The translations under genes and the position numbers were made by a program. 20,916 nt of DNA from Bacteroidales bacterium. Lineage in GTDB: Bacteria > Bacteroidota > Bacteroidia > Bacteroidales > UBA932. The notes below the pieces were generated by a model, which saw only the letters and a list, made by a program, of their open reading frames with translations, was not told where the DNA came from and did no database searches. This document shows positions 1-5,630 of this stretch, piece by piece; within the stretch, counting starts at the first letter, position 1; each line of letters begins with the position of its first letter. The stretch lies in contig JAILIM010000092.1 in the NCBI GenBank assembly GCA_024695285.1, forward strand, positions 1 through 20,916, given 5' to 3'.

Positions 1-91
1 CCGGTACCATTTTGGCCGAGTGCAAGTGGACTGCCGGCGAATAGCAGAACCATCCCGGTCTGAAAGACCGGTGTCAAATCCAGTCGTTACC
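1..91 (+). other. Unidentified structured RNA candidate, partly tRNA-like
   Basis: No protein frame is credible here, but the sequence folds. A perfect 6-bp hairpin (CCGGTC, loop TGAAA, GACCGG) lies at 55-71, and CTGC/GCAG can pair at 31-34 with 44-47. A plus-strand terminator follows directly. The stretch TGGCCGAGTG at 12-21 and the arm at 55-71 resemble the D-arm and long variable arm of a class II (Ser/Leu-type) tRNA. However, no 7-bp acceptor stem, no normal anticodon loop and no TTCRANY T-loop can be built. It may be a degenerate tRNA, the 3' part of another structured RNA cut by the window edge, or chance. Confidence 0.25.
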
Positions 92-124
92 CTCCGTCGT
101 CGCGATGATGCCGGAGGGTTTCTT
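90..124 (+). terminator. Intrinsic terminator, plus strand
   Basis: CCCTCCG at 90-96 pairs perfectly with CGGAGGG at 112-118. The interior can pair further through CGTCG/CGATG with a wobble. The stem is followed at once by TTTCTT on the plus strand, as expected for a rho-independent terminator. It would end a transcript coming from the left edge (1-91 or beyond the window). On the minus strand no U-tract follows, so it is probably one-way. Confidence 0.6.
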
Positions 125-274
125 ATTGATTGAAATCTTAGGGAAAAGCTGGTCGGAGGGGCCAAAAATAAAGAACGCCCCTCAAGTATGCTGTCTTGCG
201 ACGCGCCAGAAGGGCTTATTATCTCTAGTTATTAGAACTTTCGATTAGTGATGCAAATACAAGGCTTTTTCTTT
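125..274. other. Intergenic region with one perfect hairpin, no gene seen
   Basis: No convincing reading frame is seen on either strand. GAGGGGC at 156-162 and GCCCCTC at 177-183 form a perfect 7-bp stem with a 14-base loop. Neither strand has a U-tract beside it, so it is not an obvious terminator. On the minus strand TGTATTTG (253-260) is one mismatch from the Bacteroidetes -7 consensus TAnnTTTG and could start a short transcript running through the hairpin. That would be a small RNA candidate at most. Confidence 0.3.
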
Positions 275-294
275 AAAAACCAAAATTATTTTGG
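275..294 (-). terminator. AT-rich intrinsic terminator at the end of the operon
   Basis: On the minus strand CCAAAA, a 3-base loop and TTTTGG (280-294, perfectly symmetric) are followed by TTTTTAAAG. The site lies about 80 bases past the GH3 stop codon and is the best candidate for the end of the minus-strand unit. A second weak palindrome, ATCTTT-loop-AAAGAT at 331-345, lies between it and the stop codon and may assist. Confidence 0.5.
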
Positions 295-375
295 ATTTTG
301 CCACAGCGGGTGAGTTTCCCAGCCAAACAAATCTTTTGTAAAGATCGAAAGAAAAAGCGTATCTGCGCAATCGAA

Positions 376-2364
376 TTACTCCAAAACTACCGGAATGGCT
401 GTCCGGATGTCCGCAGCGGAGGCGCCGGCCTCGATCGTAAAGGCACCCGGATTGACGACCCAGCCATGGCTATCGCTGTCGTAGTAGGCGAAGGCTTCAC
501 GGGGCAGATGGACCGTGACGGTCCGGGCCTGTCCTTTCGGAATGCTGACTTTACAGAACCCTTTCAGCTCTCGGACGGGGCGGGGGACACAGGGGTTCTC
601 CTCATGGACATAGATCTGGACCGTTTCGCTGCCGTCGCGGTTTCCGCTGTTGCGGACTTCCAGACGCACATCAAAGCCGTCCCCGGCCGGGGTTACCGTC
701 AATTCGCTGTAAGAGAAGTCCGTATAGCTCAGCCCGAAACCGAAGGGATAGAGCGGTGCGGTTTCTCCGTAGCCGCGGTAGCCAGTGAAAATGCCTTCGG
801 CGTAAGTCGTCGGGACGACGGTATGGCCGCGTTTGTTATAAGGCTCCGACGGTGCGTAATACGGCTGTGCCGGATTGTCTTCCAAAGCGCGCGGGAAACT
901 GACCGGCAGGCGGCCGGAAGGATTGACCTTTCCGTAAAGGATCTCCGCGAGGGCCTTTCCGCCTTCCTGCCCCGGATACCAGGCCCATAGGATGGCACTC
1001 ACGCGCCCTTCAATCCGGCTCAGATCGACCGCGCCGCCGGCGTTGACGATCAGAATGACCTTGCGGCCGCGGGCGAGGGCTTCCTCTACGAAGGTTTCCT
1101 GACCCTCGGGGAGAGCGAAAGTCCTGTCGTGGTTTTCCTTTTCGGTCGTTTTGTCAAAGCCGAGAGCGACGATTTCTACATCGGCTTTTTCCGAGAAACG
1201 GGCTCCGAGCAGTTGCAGTCCTTCCTTCAGGGAAACCGTATAGAGCGGATCCACGGCGCCGCTTCCGCCTCCGCAGGGGATCACTTCGGCGCCCGGTCCG
1301 GAAAGGGCGATTCTCCGGTTCTTTTTCAGCGGCAGGATGCCGTCATTTTTCAGCAGCACGATGCTTTCGCAGGCCAGCCGGTAAGCCACTTCCCGCGAAT
1401 AGGGGTTGTCATCCGGGATGGAACTGTCAAGCTGCGGGCGGTCGAGGAAGCCGAAGGCAATATAGGTCTGCAGGATGCGGCAGACCTTGTCATCAATCTG
1501 CTTTTCCGTGATAACGCCCCTTTCCAGCAGGGGTTTCAGCGTTTCCGCCGTATAACAGAAAGCGCGGGGCATCTCCAGATCGACACCGTCCTGCACCATG
1601 AGAAGAGGCGTATAAGTCGAAGTCCAGTCACTCATCGTGAATCCCTGGAAATTCCATTTTCCACGCAGCGTCTGCCCGATCAGGTAGGCATTCTCGGCGC
1701 TGTGGACGCCGTTGACGGGATTGTAGCTTGTCATGACGGAACCGACATGGGCCCGCTCGACGGCAGCCCGGAAAGCCGGGAAGTAGATTTCGTTGATGGT
1801 CCGTTCGTCCGCGACGGAGTTGACATGATGACGGTTGTATTCCTGGTTGTTCAAAGCGAAATGCTTGACGGTCGCCATCACGCCCTGCGACTGTACGCCT
1901 TCGATGTAGGTGACGGCCGTTTCCGCAGCCAGAAAAGGATCCTCCCCGAAGTACTCGAAGTTACGGCCGCAAAGCGGACTGCGGCAGATATTTACGCCCG
2001 GTCCCAGCAGGATATGGACACCTCGGGCACGGGAATCCTGCCCGAGGGCGACGCCCATTTCCCGCACCAGGGACGGGTTCCAACTCGCCGCCGCAGCGAC
2101 GCCGCAGGCGAAAAGGGTGCTCTTGGTATTGTTCCGGACCCCCTGCGGCCCGTCGGCCATACGGATTTCCGGAATGCCCAGCCGCTCCACGGGGGCGGTA
2201 TGGAAGCCGTCCTGATATCCGGCAATCAAGCTAAACTTTTCATCCAGTGTCATTTGCTGCACCAGCGCGGCAGCGCGCTCCTGATGTTCGGGACCAATGA
2301 CGGCCTGTGCCTTGAGGGAAAGCGCTCCGAGGACCAGCAGCGCAAGAATCAGACTTTTTTTCAT
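376..2364 (-). CDS. Glycoside hydrolase family 3 (beta-glucosidase-like), secreted
   Basis: A 662-residue GH3 enzyme that should remove beta-linked sugars from non-reducing ends in the periplasm or outside the cell. The start at 2364 gives a clean type I signal peptide (MKKSLILALL to about residue 21). The frame stays open upstream to 2460, but those 32 residues are not signal-like. The (beta/alpha)8 domain shows MADGPQG (69-75), KHF (167-169), NNQE (172-175) and the nucleophile motif TMSDW, with Asp246 as the likely nucleophile. The second domain has the GH3 pattern TEKENHDR, which likely supplies the acid/base Glu, and GGGSG. A fibronectin III-like domain ends the protein; there is no PA14 insert. 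The exact sugar (Glc, Xyl, GlcNAc) cannot be told. It follows the SGNH esterase and may have its own promoter. Confidence 0.93.
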   Translation of the reverse strand: MKKSLILALLVLGALSLKAQAVIGPEHQERAAALVQQMTLDEKFSLIAGYQDGFHTAPVERLGIPEIRMADGPQGVRNNTKSTLFACGVAAAASWNPSLVREMGVALGQDSRARGVHILLGPGVNICRSPLCGRNFEYFGEDPFLAAETAVTYIEGVQSQGVMATVKHFALNNQEYNRHHVNSVADERTINEIYFPAFRAAVERAHVGSVMTSYNPVNGVHSAENAYLIGQTLRGKWNFQGFTMSDWTSTYTPLLMVQDGVDLEMPRAFCYTAETLKPLLERGVITEKQIDDKVCRILQTYIAFGFLDRPQLDSSIPDDNPYSREVAYRLACESIVLLKNDGILPLKKNRRIALSGPGAEVIPCGGGSGAVDPLYTVSLKEGLQLLGARFSEKADVEIVALGFDKTTEKENHDRTFALPEGQETFVEEALARGRKVILIVNAGGAVDLSRIEGRVSAILWAWYPGQEGGKALAEILYGKVNPSGRLPVSFPRALEDNPAQPYYAPSEPYNKRGHTVVPTTYAEGIFTGYRGYGETAPLYPFGFGLSYTDFSYSELTVTPAGDGFDVRLEVRNSGNRDGSETVQIYVHEENPCVPRPVRELKGFCKVSIPKGQARTVTVHLPREAFAYYDSDSHGWVVNPGAFTIEAGASAADIRTAIPVVLE

Positions 2365-2383
2365 GTCGTAAGAATTGTTAAGG

Positions 2384-2391
2384 CAAAGATA
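2384..2391 (-). promoter_or_regulatory. Putative -7 promoter element for the GH3 gene
   Basis: The minus strand reads TATCTTTG, a full match to the Bacteroidetes -7 consensus TAnnTTTG, 19 bases before the GH3 start and directly after the SGNH stop codon. No TTG is found at the usual -33 distance, so the promoter is only half supported. Its position suggests the GH3 gene can be transcribed apart from the genes upstream. Confidence 0.4.
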
Positions 2392-2399
2392 ATAAATCG

Positions 2400-3485
2400 T
2401 CAACGTATACCATACTTTTTCAAGATTCGCAGCACGGGCTTTTTGATGCTTCGGGCCCATAGGGTGTATCCGTAGTCTCCCGGATGGGTCCCGTCAACGG
2501 AGGTATAATGGTCCGGAGAGGTCGCGTTTGTCGAAGTGATGAAATACACGTCCTTATATTTCCGGCAGGCTTCCTTCATGAGCTGCGCCACTACGGCCAT
2601 TCTCTCCCGTTCATAGCGGTCTGCCTGGAGATTGAAATTTCGCCGCTCGCGGTAGATGGTCTGCTGGAAAATCAGCGGTTTGCCGGGATGGGCAGCCTGT
2701 ATCGCTTCGATGAAGGGGAAGAGGCGCTCGCGAATCTCTTCCGGGGTCGGATTCGAAAAGGTGTCGAAGAGGAATGCATCCACGTCTGGCGCTTCGGAAA
2801 GGGCGGCGGCAAAGTAATCCTGCATCCGGCAGCGGCCGCTTACCCCGAGATTGAGGAACTGGATGCCCGTCTCACGGGAGAGGATGGATGGATAGGCCAT
2901 GCCGGCCTTGGAAGTAGAGGCACCATGGGTGAAACTGGAGCCGAACACGGCGACGCGATGACGGAAAGGTTGCGGAAGCGGCTCCAGAAGGCATCCCTCC
3001 TCTACACCGATCTTGACGGATGCCATCTCGCTGCGGACAGGCAGATACAGCAGGCATTCCTTTACGCCCCCGTCCATGTCTTTGATCAGGCTGACCGGTT
3101 TGTCCAGGGCATTGTCATTCTGGAGGCCGGAAGCGGCCCAGAGCCATTTCCCGTCTTTCTTGATATAGAGGTCGAAGCCCCGGCCGGCAAAGCCCGTGGT
3201 CCCGCCGCCGAAATACGGCCGGACATAGACCGGCAGCACGCGGATGGAAGGGGAGTCCGTGCGGAAGGCTACGGCAATGCCGGAAGATTCCAGCACCAGC
3301 TTCAGCTCTTCTTTGTTGAAGCCGTGGAACCGGGTTGTGTCGATCCGGTGATAGGGATTCGGCGTATCGGGAAATACCTTGCCGGTAAGGGTCAGCTCCG
3401 ACGCCTCGATATAGTGGTAATCCTGCGCATATAGTCCGGGAAGCGCCAGCAGCGCTGCAACGCAAAGGGAGAAGATTCTTTTCAT
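2400..3485 (-). CDS. SGNH/GDSL esterase with N-terminal GxDLY domain
   Basis: A 361-residue secreted hydrolase, probably an esterase that removes acetyl or other acyl groups from a glycan. The start at 3485 gives a type I signal peptide (MKRIFSL, cut near residue 20); upstream in-frame codons to 3539 run through the hairpin and are not signal-like. Residues 25-170 form the beta-rich N-terminal domain with GFDLY (103-107), the hallmark of the GxDLY family (PF14607). The catalytic part has FGSSFTHG, with Ser184 as likely nucleophile, then GVSGR (block II), DTFSN in place of the usual GxND, and DGTHPGDYG with Asp331 and His334. It is separated from the preceding lipoprotein gene by a terminator-like hairpin only 13 bases before its ATG, and is followed 35 bases later by GH3. 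Confidence 0.88.
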   Translation of the reverse strand: MKRIFSLCVAALLALPGLYAQDYHYIEASELTLTGKVFPDTPNPYHRIDTTRFHGFNKEELKLVLESSGIAVAFRTDSPSIRVLPVYVRPYFGGGTTGFAGRGFDLYIKKDGKWLWAASGLQNDNALDKPVSLIKDMDGGVKECLLYLPVRSEMASVKIGVEEGCLLEPLPQPFRHRVAVFGSSFTHGASTSKAGMAYPSILSRETGIQFLNLGVSGRCRMQDYFAAALSEAPDVDAFLFDTFSNPTPEEIRERLFPFIEAIQAAHPGKPLIFQQTIYRERRNFNLQADRYERERMAVVAQLMKEACRKYKDVYFITSTNATSPDHYTSVDGTHPGDYGYTLWARSIKKPVLRILKKYGIR

Positions 3486-3524
3486 GCTGAGAGAAAAGGG
3501 GCCGGCCGACATGCCGGCCGGCCC
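3486..3524 (-). terminator. Strong GC hairpin with U-rich tail between lipoprotein and esterase genes
   Basis: GGGCCGGCCG (3499-3508) and CGGCCGGCCC (3515-3524) form a perfect 10-bp stem with loop ACATGC. On the minus strand the stem is followed by CTTTTCTCT. This has the form of an intrinsic terminator for the NHL lipoprotein gene at 3548-5443. It lies so close to the esterase ATG (3485) that it could instead act as a partial terminator or attenuator, or protect the 3' end of the upstream message. Confidence 0.65.
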
Positions 3525-3547
3525 GAAACAAAAACACAATAAAGATA

Positions 3548-5443
3548 CTATTCGATCGTGACCTTACGCAGTGTATATCTCCAGTCAAAGAAGTAGAATA
3601 CTTTGCTGTTCTCGGGATCAAAGATCAGATCTTGAGGAGTTTGGGTAATCTGGCAAGTCGCGCCTACGGATGTCAGGTATGAATTACCGCCACCAAGAAT
3701 GGTCGTAACCGTAGCATCAGACCAGCCGGATGCACCTTTGGTTATACGTCGGATAGCATAGCTGTCTACCATATACAGCGCACCATCAGGTCCGAGAACG
3801 ATACCGTTCATATTGGCAGAGAAGGTCGCATTGGCCTGAGCACCATCATATGTGGCACCCCAGTCCGCAGCTTTTACGGCCTTGCCGATGGTTGTCACGA
3901 CTCTGCCGTCCTGACCAATCACATAAATCATGAAAGCAGTAGCTGAAGTTCCCTTGGAACTGCCAACGGTTACAATGGCATTACCGTCGCCATCGAACAC
4001 CAAAGCAATAGGCCAGTTCGTGTCATCGCCATGTTCCAACGTGGAGAAATCGAAGAATACCGATTTCGTCCCGGTTGCTCCGCCGGCAAACTTATAAATC
4101 TTGGAATCATTTCTGGAGGTTACGTATGCATCATCACCATGGAAACGGACACACATCGGGCTGTTTCCAACGGACGTTGTGACGGTAGCAACAGCATTGG
4201 TTGAGGGATTCCAGGTGCGGATCTGCGCATTCCCCTTGTCAATGAAATAGAACAAGCCATCTTTCATGCATCCCTGCCAAGGAGCGTTTCCGCCAAGCGT
4301 AACCGCGGATGTAACATCCTTCGTGGACTTGTTGAATTGGCGCAGGACCTTGTTGCCATTGGATTCGGTCAGCAACAGATTGGTGTTGTCCCGCCAGCAA
4401 AGACCGCGTACCTGGTTAAACTTGGCGGCTGTTCCGGTACCATTGGTAGTGGCATTAGAGCCATCCGTTCCAGCTACAACCTCTACAGAATACTTCGGCA
4501 TCACGATCGCGGGCATGGGCTTGATGTGGGCTCGTTCGATCTGGACGTTGGAAGCGGTGCGAAGGGAACCGGGCACTTCCGTATCGTCGTTGAAAGCCAG
4601 CCAGACCTTGAGCTGTGGATAGACGTTCTGTCCGCCGCTCACTACCGGACCAACCGGCAGCGGGATATAGGCAGTTATGCCGTCGTCGGAGGTTCGCTGA
4701 GCCGCCGTTGCGGATGCAATGTTGATGGTGATTTTATAAGTACCGCTATGGTCATACGCTTTGACATAGGGAACCTCAACCGGGTCGAAACCGCCGCCTT
4801 CAGTCGTCCAGTTATAGGTCCGGTTCATCGTCGAGCAGATCTTGTAGGAGACTTTATCGGCTGCGAGCAGGTCTGCATCCACGACTGGAGCCATCACGAC
4901 AATTTTGGTAGCTTTCGGCGGTACATTCTTGTAGGTAACCTTCAGAACACCGCCAAGGTGCTTGAATTCCAGAGGCTGCCCTGCTTCAACGCGGGCGAGC
5001 ATCGGGGCCTCGACATCCCCTTCAAACCAGGTATAAGTGTCTTTCAGCACAGGTTTCAATGAACCCTCTTCTTCTTTAGGATAGGCACTTTCTCCCGATC
5101 CTGAGGTCTTTGCCGGATAAAGGGCAAAGGAGTTCTGGCCATATACGATATTATCGTCCGTGTTGGGGACGAAGGTGACCTTATCTGCAGTATCGTCTCC
5201 GGTATATTTGTATGTGGTATAACCGTTGGCATTGTCACTGCGGACGACCATATTGTCATTCTTTTTCCACATGAACGTTCCACCGACAAAGGCCGTCTTG
5301 GTATCTTCCTCAGAAAACCGGGCGGTGAGTGCCGGAGCACCGCTGAACCCGGGCGTTTCGTCCGTCGTATCAGTCATTTCCTTATTGCAGGAAAGGGTCG
5401 TAACGGCCAGGGCCGCCATCATAAGCATTGAAATTTTTTTCAT
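3548..5443 (-). CDS. Fimbrillin-like / NHL beta-propeller lipoprotein
   Basis: A 631-residue lipoprotein of unknown function, probably a surface binding protein. The signal peptide ends in TLSC (Cys19), and the acidic residues after the Cys suggest export to the cell surface. Residues about 35-310 resemble fimbrillin/Mfa-like modules: the KT...W...D pattern near 48-62, FALYP, and EAPML followed by a hydrophobic strand. Residues about 320-631 are NHL-type propeller repeats ending in LRKVTIE. It is a paralogue of the first ~600 residues of the 5631-8318 product, sharing EAPML and AHIKPM. The start at 5443 is favoured over 5452: AAGGAG (5454-5459) sits 10 bases from 5443 but only 1 base from 5452, and the stop of the small gene overlaps this ATG as ATGA. 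By eye the gene is less GC-rich than its neighbours. Confidence 0.85.
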   Translation of the reverse strand: MKKISMLMMAALAVTTLSCNKEMTDTTDETPGFSGAPALTARFSEEDTKTAFVGGTFMWKKNDNMVVRSDNANGYTTYKYTGDDTADKVTFVPNTDDNIVYGQNSFALYPAKTSGSGESAYPKEEEGSLKPVLKDTYTWFEGDVEAPMLARVEAGQPLEFKHLGGVLKVTYKNVPPKATKIVVMAPVVDADLLAADKVSYKICSTMNRTYNWTTEGGGFDPVEVPYVKAYDHSGTYKITINIASATAAQRTSDDGITAYIPLPVGPVVSGGQNVYPQLKVWLAFNDDTEVPGSLRTASNVQIERAHIKPMPAIVMPKYSVEVVAGTDGSNATTNGTGTAAKFNQVRGLCWRDNTNLLLTESNGNKVLRQFNKSTKDVTSAVTLGGNAPWQGCMKDGLFYFIDKGNAQIRTWNPSTNAVATVTTSVGNSPMCVRFHGDDAYVTSRNDSKIYKFAGGATGTKSVFFDFSTLEHGDDTNWPIALVFDGDGNAIVTVGSSKGTSATAFMIYVIGQDGRVVTTIGKAVKAADWGATYDGAQANATFSANMNGIVLGPDGALYMVDSYAIRRITKGASGWSDATVTTILGGGNSYLTSVGATCQITQTPQDLIFDPENSKVFYFFDWRYTLRKVTIE

Positions 5444-5586
5444 ATAGTCCATACTCCTTCGATTTCATCCATAATCAATTCTTCAAGACCGTTGGAATCA
5501 TTCGTTTCCAAGTCCGATGCGCAGATAAATTGTTCCTGCGCGATAGTCAGCAGCGTTGAGTCTGGCTGCAAATACTTCTTTTTCAT
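5440..5586 (-). CDS. Small protein of 48 residues, MKKKYxxP type
   Basis: An open frame reading MKKKYLQPDSTLLT, then IAQEQFICAS, and ending in an acidic tail with ELIMDEIEGVWTI. The form (MKK-x-Y-x-x-P, a hydrophobic middle, a small-residue AS, then a variable tail) recalls short peptides I know to be common in Bacteroidales operons; their function is unknown to me. A second ATG at 5589 is in frame, but AGGA (5592-5595) is better spaced from 5586. Its TGA overlaps the ATG of the fimbrillin-like/NHL lipoprotein (ATGA, 5440-5443), and that gene's Shine-Dalgarno lies inside this frame, so the two are probably translationally coupled. There is no typical signal peptide. Confidence 0.6.
   Translation of the reverse strand: MKKKYLQPDSTLLTIAQEQFICASDLETNDSNGLEELIMDEIEGVWTI
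5454..5459 (-). promoter_or_regulatory. Ribosome binding site deciding the start at 5443
   Basis: The minus strand reads AAGGAG, 10 bases before the ATG at 5443 and only 1 base before the in-frame ATG at 5452. The second is too close for initiation, which supports 5443. The site lies within the coding region of the small protein gene. Confidence 0.55.
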
Positions 5587-5596
5587 CATATTCCTG

Positions 5597-5630
5597 TATT
5601 TATTGGTTAATAGTATTTATTGGTTAATAA
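5597..5630. repeat. 17-bp tandem duplication
   Basis: Two adjacent copies of TATTTATTGGTTAATAG/A lie at 5597-5613 and 5614-5630, differing only at the last base. The AT-rich pair exactly fills the space between the stop codon of the EEP fusion gene (5631-5633) and the leader of the small gene. It could be a regulator binding site or a simple replication slippage product. Confidence 0.85.

Noticed and set aside
1..91. Functional class II tRNA gene
   Set aside because: No 7-bp acceptor stem, no T33-type anticodon loop and no standard T-loop can be formed; only partial resemblance remains.
66..96. Cobalamin riboswitch-like string GGTGTCAAATCC
   Set aside because: Only this short piece matches. 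The GGGAA part before it, the GCCACTG box and the CCCGC core are absent, and no vitamin B12 gene follows.
156..183. Terminator at the GAGGGGC/GCCCCTC hairpin
   Set aside because: The stem is perfect, but no U-tract follows on either strand and the 14-base loop is long.
2365..2460. Longer start for the GH3 gene
   Set aside because: The 32 extra residues are not signal-like, overlap the esterase gene and would bury the good signal peptide starting at 2364.
1129..2475. Long plus-strand open frame of 448 codons opposite the GH3 gene
   Set aside because: It lies wholly antisense to a clear GH3 enzyme and its translation has no recognisable domain. GC-rich codons on one strand often leave an open frame on the other. 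The same holds for the plus-strand frames at 298-990, 2484-3434, 6504-7706, 9190-10359 and 12419-13234.
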